Source of the DNA: Schumannella sp. 10F1B-5-1
Lineage (GTDB): Bacteria > Actinomycetota > Actinomycetes > Actinomycetales > Microbacteriaceae
Reading direction: 5' to 3'
Assembly (NCBI RefSeq): GCF_006517535.1
Contig: NZ_VHQH01000036.1
Span: 405,577 to 469,576, forward strand
DNA: 64,000 bases
Shown: piece after piece, positions 27,502-37,769 of the stretch
How positions within the stretch are numbered: position 1 is the stretch's first letter
Layout of the letters: every line of letters starts with the position of its first letter
Notes under the pieces: generated by a model
What the model was told of the DNA's origin: nothing
What the model saw: only the letters and a program-made list of their open reading frames with translations
The model's database searches: none
Program-made: the position numbers and the translations under genes

Positions 27502-28119
27502 GTGTCCGTGCCCTTCCCGATCGTGCGCCGTCGCGTGCGCCGCAGCCCTCTGCTGCTCGGGCTGGTCGCCGTCATCGCCTTCGCCGCCGCGCTCGTGAAC
27601 GCGGGCTCGGCCGCGGGCTTCCCCTACCGCTCGCCGCTCGAGGGCCTGTTCAACGCCCTCATCACGATCGATCTGGTCGTCATGGCGGTGATCCTCGGCG
27701 GCAGCGCCGTGATCCTGCTCATGAAGGCGAACCGCGGCGAGGATGCGGTGGTCGAGCGCATCGTGATCGACTCCACCGGCGCCCCCGTCGTCGACGAGCG
27801 CGAGCCGGTTCCGGTCATGTCGATCGTCGGCGCGCTGCTCATCGGCGTCACGGCGGTCGGCTGGGTGATCCTCGGCGGCGTCCCCGTCGTCGCGGCGATG
27901 ATCCTCGGCCACGCGATCAAGTACACGGCCGCGGTCGGTCCGCTGGCCCTGTTCGGACTGCTCTGGGTGCTCGGCATCTGCTTCGGCGCCCTCGGCTTCC
28001 ACCGCGCCGAGAGCGCGCGCAACCGCCTCTTCTCGGCACTCGCGATCGCGGGCGGCGTGATCCTGATGGCGCCGGCGGTCGGCTTCTCGATCCTCTACGC
28101 GGCCGGCGTCACGAACTGA
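27502..28119 (+). CDS. Hypothetical membrane protein
   Basis: 205 residues from GTG 27502. About five hydrophobic segments (LLLGLVAVIAFAAALVNAG near the start, then LITIDLVVMAVILGGSAVILLM, and three further on) with a charged cytoplasmic loop around residues 75-105. No family signature is recognised. It stands between the hypothetical gene and the glycine riboswitch, with its own -10. Function is unknown. Confidence 0.7.
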   Translation: MSVPFPIVRRRVRRSPLLLGLVAVIAFAAALVNAGSAAGFPYRSPLEGLFNALITIDLVVMAVILGGSAVILLMKANRGEDAVVERIVIDSTGAPVVDEREPVPVMSIVGALLIGVTAVGWVILGGVPVVAAMILGHAIKYTAAVGPLALFGLLWVLGICFGALGFHRAESARNRLFSALAIAGGVILMAPAVGFSILYAAGVTN

Positions 28120-28132
28120 CGGCGCGCGACCA

Positions 28133-28196
28133 CGCGTCACCGCCGAGCCGCGTCACCGCCGAGCCGCGACACCGCCGCGCTGCAACACCGCTGTAA
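28133..28196 (+). repeat. Four-copy, 16-bp tandem repeat upstream of the glycine riboswitch promoter
   Basis: The unit CGCGTCACCGCCGAGC occurs twice exactly (28133-28148, 28149-28164), then as CGCGACACCGCCGCGC (28165-28180), then in decayed form (28181-28196). It ends 11 bp before the TAGGCT -10 at 28208. Confidence 0.8.
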
Positions 28197-28207
28197 CAGC
28201 CGCTTGC

Positions 28208-28213
28208 TAGGCT
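28208..28213 (+). promoter_or_regulatory. -10 element of the gcv operon
   Basis: TAGGCT lies about 30 bp upstream of the first glycine aptamer; transcription should begin near 28220 and produce the riboswitch leader. Confidence 0.6.
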
Positions 28214-28239
28214 GACCGCGAAAATCGAACATCGGCCGC

Positions 28240-28425
28240 ACGCGCGGCGGGAGAGTCCGGCTCGACCGGACACCGAAGGAGCAAGCCTCCCCGCCAATCT
28301 CTCAGGTCACAGCACCGCCGCGCGAGGCCACTCTGAAAAGCGTCCACCCCGGTGGGCCGCCCACGGTGAAAGCGCCCACCCGGCGTGAAACTCTCAGGCA
28401 CCATGACAGAGGGGGAGTCCCGTCC
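28240..28425 (+). ncRNA. Tandem glycine riboswitch
   Basis: Two glycine aptamers in series. The first has GCGGGAGAGTCCGG (from 28247), ACACCGAAGGAGCAA and CGCCAATCTCTCAGG. The second has CACTCTGAAAAGCG (from 28330), GGTGAAAGCG and AACTCTCAGGCACC (to about 28402), then GACAGAGGGGGAG. These conserved blocks are diagnostic of the gcvT-type RNA. It lies directly upstream of gcvT-gcvH-gcvP, where glycine binding normally switches on glycine cleavage. GGAGTCC (28414-28420) can pair with GGACTCC (28447-28453), which overlaps the gcvT Shine-Dalgarno GGAGGA (28444-28449), so control of translation initiation is likely. Confidence 0.95.
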
Positions 28426-28456
28426 ACGGCCCACGTGCTCCACGGAGGACTCCTCG

Positions 28457-29647
28457 ATGACCGACACCGACCCCACCGCATCCGGCGACACCCCCGACGG
28501 CCCCGGCCCCGACGCCGCTCCCGCGCTGCGCCGATCGCCGCTGCACGCGGCGACCACCGCGGCCGGCGCCAGCTTCACCGACTTCGGCGGCTGGGACATG
28601 CCGCTGCGCTACGGCTCCGACCTGGCCGAGCACCACGCCGTGCGTCAGGCGGCGGGCCTCTTCGACATCTCGCACATGGCCGAGTTCGGCGTCGGCGGCG
28701 CGCAGGCGGCGGCGTTCCTGGATGCAGCCCTCGCCGCCGACGTCAGCGCCATCGCCGTCTCGCGGGCGAAGTACACGATGATCCTCGCCGAGGACGGCGG
28801 CGTGATCGATGACCTGATCGTCTACCGCAACGCCGAGGACGAGTACCTGGTCGTCGCCAACGCCGGCAACCACGACGCCGTCGCGACGGCGCTGGGGGAG
28901 CGCATCCACGGCTTCGAGGCGACCCTGACCGACGCGACCGACGCGCTCGCGCTGATCGCGGTGCAGGGGCCGGTCGCCCGCGAGATCCTCGCCGCGACCG
29001 ACGAGCTCGAGCACGACGACGCGAAGGCGATCGGCCACACGCTCGACACCCTGCCCTACTACGCGTGCATGGGCATGACGTTCCAGGGCCGGCCGCTGCT
29101 CGTCGCCCGCACCGGCTACACCGGCGAGGACGGCTTCGAGCTCTACGTCGACGCCGCGACCGCGCCGCTGCTCTGGGATGCGCTGCTCACCGCCGGCGCC
29201 CCGCTCGGCCTCGTGCCCGCGGGCCTCGCCGCGCGCGACACGCTGCGCCTCGAGGCCGGGATGCCGCTCTACGGCCACGAGCTCGGGCTCGACATCCAGC
29301 CCGCCCAGGCCGGACTTGGGCGCATCGCGCCGCCGAAGACCAAGACCGCCGACTTCGTGGGTCGCGCCGCCGTCGGGGCCGGACCGGCCGCCGATGCGCG
29401 CGTGCTCGTCGGCCTCGCCGCCGAGGGGCGTCGCGCCGGACGCGCAGGCTACGCCGTGCTCGACGGCGACGCGACCGTCGGCGAGATCACGAGCGGGGCG
29501 CTCTCGCCCACGCTCGGCCACCCGATCGCCCTCGCCTTCGTCGACCCCGCCGTCGCGGCCGTCGGCCAGACCCTCGACCTCGACGTGCGCGGCAGCCGCA
29601 TCCCGGCCCGCGTCGTCGCCCTGCCCTTCTACTCACGGAAGAAGTGA
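28457..29647 (+). CDS. gcvT: Glycine cleavage system aminomethyltransferase (T-protein)
   Basis: 396 residues. T-protein transfers the aminomethyl carbon from H-protein to tetrahydrofolate, releasing ammonia. ATG 28457 is 7 nt after GGAGGA; earlier in-frame ATGs fall inside the riboswitch and are excluded. After an ~30-residue disordered extension come [43 protein letters not shown] and a C-terminal [21 protein letters not shown], all GcvT hallmarks. It is first in a three-gene operon; gcvH starts 2 nt after its stop. The L-protein is not in the window. Confidence 0.97.
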   Translation: MTDTDPTASGDTPDGPGPDAAPALRRSPLHAATTAAGASFTDFGGWDMPLRYGSDLAEHHAVRQAAGLFDISHMAEFGVGGAQAAAFLDAALAADVSAIAVSRAKYTMILAEDGGVIDDLIVYRNAEDEYLVVANAGNHDAVATALGERIHGFEATLTDATDALALIAVQGPVAREILAATDELEHDDAKAIGHTLDTLPYYACMGMTFQGRPLLVARTGYTGEDGFELYVDAATAPLLWDALLTAGAPLGLVPAGLAARDTLRLEAGMPLYGHELGLDIQPAQAGLGRIAPPKTKTADFVGRAAVGAGPAADARVLVGLAAEGRRAGRAGYAVLDGDATVGEITSGALSPTLGHPIALAFVDPAVAAVGQTLDLDVRGSRIPARVVALPFYSRKK

Positions 29648-29649
29648 TC

Positions 29650-30008
29650 ATGTCCGACCTCAAGTACACCGCCGAGCACGAGTGGGTCGCCGTCGACGGC
29701 GACGTCGCCACCGTCGGCATCACCGCCTACGCCGCCGACAAGCTGGGCGACGTCGTCTACGTCGACCTGCCCGCCGCCGGCTCGAGCCTCGCCTCGGGCG
29801 CGATCGTCGGCGAGATCGAGTCGACCAAGTCGGTCGGCGAGCTCTTCGCCCCCGTCGACGGCGAGGTCGTCGAGGCCAATCAGGCCGTGATCGACGACCC
29901 GTCGCTGGTCAACTCCGACCCGACCGGCGCGGGCTGGATGATCCGCGTGCGCTTCACCGAGCTGCCGACCCTGCTCAGCGCGGAGGAGTACGCCGCGCTC
30001 ACCGCCGA

Positions 30009-30012
<4 letters not shown>
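29650..30012 (+). CDS. gcvH: Glycine cleavage system H-protein
   Basis: 120 residues, standard length. The H-protein carries the aminomethyl group on a lipoyl arm between P, T and L proteins. The lipoylation site is K60 in [11 protein letters not shown], preceded by the strand [21 protein letters not shown]. It starts 2 nt after gcvT and overlaps gcvP by 4 nt (GTGA), so all three are translated from one mRNA under the riboswitch. Confidence 0.98.
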
Positions 30013-32948
<2,936 letters not shown>

Positions 32949-33063
32949 GGGCTCAGGCTCCGACCGGCGGGCCGGCTGCGCCTGGCTGTGCTTGTCAGCC
33001 GCTCCTGCGGAGCGCGGCCGGTGGAGGCGTTCGCCTCGGGCACTCGCATCTCCCTGGGCGGCG

Positions 33064-33813
33064 CTACACCCCGAAGAGCTGGGGGAACGTGGCGGCCGCC
33101 CAGGGGTAGCCGACGAACACGACCGCGTCGATGATCGTGTGCGCGATCACGAGCGGCAGCACGCGCTTCGTGCGGGAGTAGAGCCACCCGAAGATCAGCC
33201 CCATGATCAGGTTGCCGACGAAGCCGCCCCAGCCCTGGTAGAGGTGGTAGCTCGCCCGGAACAGCGCGGCCGACACGATGATCGCCCAGCGGTTCCACCC
33301 GGCCTGGCCGAGCCGGGCGAACAGGTACCCGATGACGATGATCTCCTCGGTCGCTCCCGCGCGGAACGCCGAGAGCAGCAGCACCGGGATGGTCCACCAG
33401 TGCTCGCTCAGACCGTTCGCCTGCACGCCCACGGCGAGGCCGAGGGCGCGGGCGCCGAGGTAGACGCCGATGCCGCCGGCGCCGATGACCACCGCGAGCC
33501 CGAGCCCCTGCAGCGCATCCCGGCCGGGCTTTGTGAAGTCGATGCCGAGCCGGCCCAGGTGCGGGCGGCTCGCGCTCCACAGCAGGAAGCAGACGAGCGC
33601 GACGGGCACCAGATCGCCCGCGATCGAGAGCAGCTGATAGAGCAGGTCGAAGATCTCGCGGTCGCTGCGCGAGGGATTGAGGGTCGTCGTCTGATCGCGC
33701 AGCGGCCCGCGGGTGCTCGCGTCGATCAGCTGCACGATCGCATACAGCGCCGACAGCCCGAGTGAGAGGCCCAGCACGATCGCGACCTCGGCATGGATGC
33801 GGGCGCGGCTCAC
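33064..33813 (-). CDS. CPBP-family intramembrane metalloprotease-like protein
   Basis: 249 residues from GTG 33813. A TACGAT on the minus strand (33825 to 33820) ends 6 nt before it, which favours this start over an upstream one that would add 17 unusual residues. About seven membrane helices. The CPBP/Abi motifs are recognisable: GATEEIIVIGYLFARLG for motif 1, LFRASYHLYQG for motif 2 and NLIMGLIFGWLYSRT...HTIID for motif 3. In motif 1 the Arg of the usual EExxxR is Ile, while the Glu pair and both His are kept. Roles proposed for the family include CAAX-type processing and bacteriocin self-immunity; none is indicated here. Confidence 0.85.
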   Translation of the reverse strand: MSRARIHAEVAIVLGLSLGLSALYAIVQLIDASTRGPLRDQTTTLNPSRSDREIFDLLYQLLSIAGDLVPVALVCFLLWSASRPHLGRLGIDFTKPGRDALQGLGLAVVIGAGGIGVYLGARALGLAVGVQANGLSEHWWTIPVLLLSAFRAGATEEIIVIGYLFARLGQAGWNRWAIIVSAALFRASYHLYQGWGGFVGNLIMGLIFGWLYSRTKRVLPLVIAHTIIDAVVFVGYPWAAATFPQLFGV

Positions 33814-34019
33814 CCGAGCATCGTACGGTCCGCATCCTGGCCGACACCGGGATGCGCGCCGCACTCCCGCGCGGCCTCGCCCACGCCATCCGGCCCACCG
33901 GCGCTACCCCCTCATCCACGCACGAATCCGCCGAATCGGGGTACATTCCGGCGCATTCGTGCAGCTCGCGCAAGATCCTGCGGCGATCATTTCCGACAGG
34001 TAACGTTTACGCCGGGGAT

Positions 34020-34048
34020 TTGGCCGGGGTACACGACCGACCTATCGT
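34020..34048 (+). promoter_or_regulatory. Candidate promoter of the opp1 operon
   Basis: TTGGCC (34020-34025), 17-bp spacer and TATCGT (34043-34048) lie 67 nt before the start of oppA1. The 302-bp divergent gap 33814-34115 otherwise holds GTAACGTTTAC, a near-palindrome at about 34002-34012, and no gene. Confidence 0.45.
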
Positions 34049-34115
34049 TTCCCCAGGACACGGCGGCGTGCTCTGCATGCGCGCGTGCCGTGAAGCTTTC
34101 TGCACAGGAGGAACA

Positions 34116-35780
34116 TTGCGAATCTCTCGGATGGGGGCGATCGTCGGCGGCATCGCCCTGGCGACCACCGTCGCCCTGGCCGGCTGCTCCACGGGGGGCG
34201 GTTCTGATTCGGGCGCCAGCGGGTACATCACCGCGAACGGCTCGGAGCCCCAGAACCCGTTGATCCCGACGAACACCAACGAGGTCGGCGGAGGAAAGAT
34301 CCTCGACGCCATCTTCGCGGGTCTCGTCTACTACGAGGCGGACGGCACCCCCGTCAACGACCTCGCCGAGTCGATCACCTCGGACGACCAGCAGACCTAC
34401 ACGATCAAGATCAAGTCGGGCGAGAAGTTCTCCAACGGCGAGGAGGTGACCTCCGACTCGTTCATCAACGCGTGGAAGGACGGCGCGCTCCTGTCGAACG
34501 AGCGCCTCAACTCCTACTTCTTCGAGGACATCGAGGGCTTCAGCTACGACGAGGACAGCGACCTCACCGGTCTGAAGAAGGTCGACGACCAGACCTTCAC
34601 GGTGACGCTGAAGTCGAAGCTCGCGGACTTCCCGCTGCGTCTCGGCTACTCGGCCTTCTACCCGCTGCCCACCGAGGCGTTCGACTCGGACGGCAAGGTC
34701 ACCAAGGCGTTCGGTGAGAACCCGATCGGCAACGGCCCGTACAAGCTCGACGGCGGCAAGAAGGCCTGGCAGCACGACGTGCAGATCGACCTCGCCACCA
34801 ACAAGACCTACACCGGCGGTCGCAAGGCCGACAACACGGGTCTGACGATCAAGTTCTACGCGACGCTCGACGCGGCGTACCAGGACCTGCTCGGCGGCAA
34901 CCTCGACGTGCTCGACGCCCTGCCCGAGTCGGCGTTCTCGACCTTCAAGAGCGACCTCGGCGACCGCGCCATCAACACCCCCGGCGCCGTCTTCCAGTCG
35001 TTCACGATCCCGTCGGACCTGACCAACTACACCGACCAGAGCGCCTTCGCCCACTTCGTGGGTGACGAGGGCAAGCTGCGTCGTCAGGCGATCTCGTACG
35101 CGATCGACCGCGACACGATCACCGACAAGATCTTCGATGGCACCCGCACCCCGGCCGAGGACTTCACCTCGCCGACCATCGCGGGCTTCAAGAAGGACAT
35201 CCCCGGTTCCGAGGTGCTGAAGTACGACCCCGACAAGGCCGCTGAGCTGTGGGCCCAGGCCGACGCCATCTCGCCGTGGTCGGGCAGCTTCTCGATCGCC
35301 TACAACACCGACGGTGGCCACAAGGCATGGGTCGACGCGGTCTGCAACAACCTGAACAACAACCTCAAGGGGATGGACTGCTCCGGCAAGGCCTACCCCA
35401 CGTTCGCTCAGGCGCGCACGCTGATCTCGAAGAACGACGCCGGCAAGCGCGACATCACGACCGCGTTCCGCAGCGGATGGCAGGCCGACTACCCCGGTCT
35501 GTTCAACTTCCTCGGACCGCTGTACGCGACGAACGCCAGCTCGAACGACGGCGACTACTCGAACCCCGAGTTCGACAAGCTGATCCAGGAGGGGTCGGCC
35601 TCGGCTGACACCGACGCGGCCAACGCCAAGTTCCAGCAGGCCGAGGAGATCCTGTTCCAGGACCTCCCCGCCATCCCGCTGTGGTACCAGAACACCGTCG
35701 GCGGCTACGGCGAGAACGTCGAGAACGTGAAGGTCGACTGGCACAGCGTTCCGATCTACTACCAGATCACCAAGAAGTAG
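34116..35780 (+). CDS. oppA: Peptide ABC transporter substrate-binding lipoprotein (Opp1)
   Basis: 554 residues from TTG 34116, chosen because AGGAGGA lies 3-4 nt upstream; the next ATG (34131) is too far from it. A signal peptide ends at lipobox ALAGC (C24). The mature protein is a SBP_bac_5 (OppA/DppA-like) protein: TANGSEPQNPLIPTNTNEVGG at the start of the mature fold, GEKFSNGEEVTSDSFINAW, NPIGNGPYKLDG, RRQAISYAIDRDTI and a C-terminal FQQAEEILFQDLPAIPLWY. It captures peptides outside the membrane for oppBC. A strong hairpin follows the gene, so it is probably made in excess of the membrane components. Confidence 0.94.
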   Translation: MRISRMGAIVGGIALATTVALAGCSTGGGSDSGASGYITANGSEPQNPLIPTNTNEVGGGKILDAIFAGLVYYEADGTPVNDLAESITSDDQQTYTIKIKSGEKFSNGEEVTSDSFINAWKDGALLSNERLNSYFFEDIEGFSYDEDSDLTGLKKVDDQTFTVTLKSKLADFPLRLGYSAFYPLPTEAFDSDGKVTKAFGENPIGNGPYKLDGGKKAWQHDVQIDLATNKTYTGGRKADNTGLTIKFYATLDAAYQDLLGGNLDVLDALPESAFSTFKSDLGDRAINTPGAVFQSFTIPSDLTNYTDQSAFAHFVGDEGKLRRQAISYAIDRDTITDKIFDGTRTPAEDFTSPTIAGFKKDIPGSEVLKYDPDKAAELWAQADAISPWSGSFSIAYNTDGGHKAWVDAVCNNLNNNLKGMDCSGKAYPTFAQARTLISKNDAGKRDITTAFRSGWQADYPGLFNFLGPLYATNASSNDGDYSNPEFDKLIQEGSASADTDAANAKFQQAEEILFQDLPAIPLWYQNTVGGYGENVENVKVDWHSVPIYYQITKK

Positions 35781-35799
35781 TCTCCGACTCCTTCTCCCC

Positions 35800-35829
35800 G
35801 TGGGGCGGCAGCGTCAGCTGCCGCCCCAC
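35800..35829 (+). terminator. Intra-operon attenuating hairpin between oppA1 and oppB1
   Basis: GTGGGGCGGCAGC-GTCA-GCTGCCGCCCCAC is a perfect 13-bp stem with a 4-nt loop. Without a T-tract it may act by protecting or partly terminating the oppA message, raising binding protein over permease. Confidence 0.75.
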
Positions 35830-35862
35830 ACCCGTGAAACCCGCACGAAGGAAACCTTCCTC

Positions 35863-35886
35863 ATGACCCGACGTCCGGCCAGCTGA
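35863..35886 (+). other. Possible 7-codon leader ORF before oppB1
   Basis: ATG ACC CGA CGT ... TGA encodes MTRRPAS. AAGGA lies 10 nt upstream, inside a small GAAGG-AAA-CCTTC hairpin (35847-35859). The stop is 4 nt before the oppB start, which has no Shine-Dalgarno of its own, so reinitiation is plausible. Confidence 0.4.
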
Positions 35887-35890
35887 TCCC

Positions 35891-36820
35891 ATGGTCTTCT
35901 ACGTCATCCGCCGAATCCTGCAGGCGATCCCTGTTCTGATCGGCACCACGTTCCTCATCTACTTCCTCGTCTTCGCGATGCCGGGCAACCCGGTGCAGGC
36001 GCTCTTCGGCGACAAGACGCCGAACCCGGCCCTGCTGGCGGAGCTCGAGAAGCAGTACCACCTCAACGAGCCGTTCATCGTGCAGTACCTCTATTACCTG
36101 CGCGATGTCGTCACCGGGAACTTCGGCGTCTCGTTCTCGGGCCAGTCGGTCAACGACGTGCTCGCCCGCACCTTCCCGGTCACCGCGCGCCTCGCGCTCA
36201 TGGCGGTCGTCATCGAGATGGTCGTCGGCGTCACGATCGGCCTCGTCGCGGGTCTGCGCAAGGGCAAGCTGTTCGACCTGAGCTCGCTCGTGATCAGCCT
36301 GCTGTTCCTCTCGGTGCCGATCTTCGTCATCTGCTTCATCGGGCAGTTCTTCCTCGGCTTCAAGCTGGGCTGGTTCCGCACCACGGTGGGCGCCGACGCC
36401 TCGATCCCGAACCTGATCCTGCCGGCGATCGTGCTGGCCTCGTCGCTGGTCGCGATCAACATCCGGCTGACGCGCGGATCGGTCATCGAGACGCTCAACA
36501 ACGACTTCGTGCGCACCGCGTACTCGAAGGGCCTCTCGCGCCGCCGCGTCATCCCGGTGCACGTGCTGCGCAACTCGCTCATCCCCGTGACCACGCAGCT
36601 GGGCGCCGACTTCGGCATCCTGCTCGTCGGCGCGACCGTGACCGAGGGCATCTTCAACGTGCCCGGTGTCGGCAACACCCTCTATCAGGCGATCATCCGA
36701 GGCGAGCGACCCACCGTCGTGTCGTTCGTCACGGTCATGGTGCTGCTCTACCTCGTGGTGAACATCATCATCGACCTGATCTACGCCGTGCTCGACCCGA
36801 GGATCCGCTATGTCAAGTAA
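35891..36820 (+). CDS. oppB: Peptide ABC transporter permease (Opp1, OppB type)
   Basis: 309 residues with six membrane helices. It starts MVFYVIRRILQAIPVLIGTT, the typical OppB/DppB N-terminus, and has the DFVRTAYSKGLSRRRVIPVHV loop that contacts the ATPase (EAA motif, about 209-229). The C-terminal part is NVPGVGNTLYQAIIRGERP. It pairs with oppC to form the channel in the cytoplasmic membrane. No Shine-Dalgarno is visible before ATG 35891; translation may depend on the short ORF just upstream. It overlaps oppC by 11 nt. Confidence 0.96.
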   Translation: MVFYVIRRILQAIPVLIGTTFLIYFLVFAMPGNPVQALFGDKTPNPALLAELEKQYHLNEPFIVQYLYYLRDVVTGNFGVSFSGQSVNDVLARTFPVTARLALMAVVIEMVVGVTIGLVAGLRKGKLFDLSSLVISLLFLSVPIFVICFIGQFFLGFKLGWFRTTVGADASIPNLILPAIVLASSLVAINIRLTRGSVIETLNNDFVRTAYSKGLSRRRVIPVHVLRNSLIPVTTQLGADFGILLVGATVTEGIFNVPGVGNTLYQAIIRGERPTVVSFVTVMVLLYLVVNIIIDLIYAVLDPRIRYVK

Positions 36821-37769
36821 CACCGCACCGCGCCGCAGCGCGGACCACTTCGTGGCGCCCGTCTCCGAGACGCCCGTCGCCGCCATCGATCAGGTCAAGC
36901 TCTCGGGCCAGCGCAGCAACCTCTGGACCGACGCCTGGCGCGATCTGCGCCGCCGCCCGCTGTTCTGGGTGTCCAGCATCTTCATCCTGCTGTTCATCGT
37001 CGTGGCGCTGTTCCCGACGCTGTTCACCTCGGTTCCGCCGAACGCCGGATGCCAGCTCGTCGACAGCAACGCCGGGCCCTCGGCCGACCACATCCTGGGC
37101 CTGACCAAGCAGGGCTGCGACGTCTACTCGCGCATCGTGCACGGCGCCGGCGCCTCGCTCGCGGTGGGCTTCATCGTGATCGCGCTGTCCGGCATCACTG
37201 GCGCCATCATCGGCTCGATCGCCGGCTTCTTCGGCGGCTGGGTCGACAGCGTGCTGATGCGCCTCGGCGACATCTTCTTCTCGATTCCCTACATCCTCGC
37301 CGCCGTCGTGATCATGTCGGTCTTCTCGGCCTACGTGAACGTCTTCGTCGTGGCACTCGCGATCGGCGCCTTCACCTGGCCGTCGACCGCGCGCGTCATG
37401 CGATCCGAGGTGCTGCGGGTCAAGAACAGCGACTTCGTCATGGCCGGCACCGCGCTCGGCCAGAGCCGCCTCGCGCTGATGTTCAAGCACGTGCTGCCCA
37501 ACTCGATCCCGCCGGTGATCGTCGTCACGACGCTGTCGCTCGCCGCGGCGATCACGGCCGAGGCCACCCTGTCGTTCCTCGGCGTCGGCCTGCCCTCGGG
37601 CACGATGTCGTGGGGCAACGACATCTCGGCCGCGCAGTCGGACCTGCGCAGCAACCCGGCCACGCTGATCTATCCCTCGCTCGCCCTCACCATCACGGTG
37701 CTCAGCTTCGTGATCTTCGGTGAGACCCTGCGCGAGTCGCTCGACCCGAAGGCGCGTGCTCTGCGATGA
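36810..37769 (+). CDS. oppC: Peptide ABC transporter permease (Opp1, OppC type)
   Basis: 319 residues. An ~45-residue cytoplasmic N-terminus precedes six membrane helices, with an OppC-type extracellular loop containing two cysteines (NAGCQLV and KQGCDVY). The EAA loop is NSDFVMAGTALGQSRLALMFKH in register (about 211-232), and the C-terminus is FGETLRESLDPKARALR. It overlaps oppB by 11 nt and the ATPase gene by 4 nt, so the cassette is translationally coupled. Confidence 0.96.
   Translation: MSSNTAPRRSADHFVAPVSETPVAAIDQVKLSGQRSNLWTDAWRDLRRRPLFWVSSIFILLFIVVALFPTLFTSVPPNAGCQLVDSNAGPSADHILGLTKQGCDVYSRIVHGAGASLAVGFIVIALSGITGAIIGSIAGFFGGWVDSVLMRLGDIFFSIPYILAAVVIMSVFSAYVNVFVVALAIGAFTWPSTARVMRSEVLRVKNSDFVMAGTALGQSRLALMFKHVLPNSIPPVIVVTTLSLAAAITAEATLSFLGVGLPSGTMSWGNDISAAQSDLRSNPATLIYPSLALTITVLSFVIFGETLRESLDPKARALR

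Noticed and set aside
33021-33046. GAGGCGTTCGCCTC and neighbouring short palindromes after gcvP
   Set aside because: Several 6-bp stems with 2-3-nt loops in a GC-rich gap; they are too short to separate from chance. A weak terminator is possible but not called.
34002-34012. GTAACGTTTAC as a LacI-type operator before oppA1
   Set aside because: The palindrome is imperfect and there is no regulator gene nearby; not enough to call a site.
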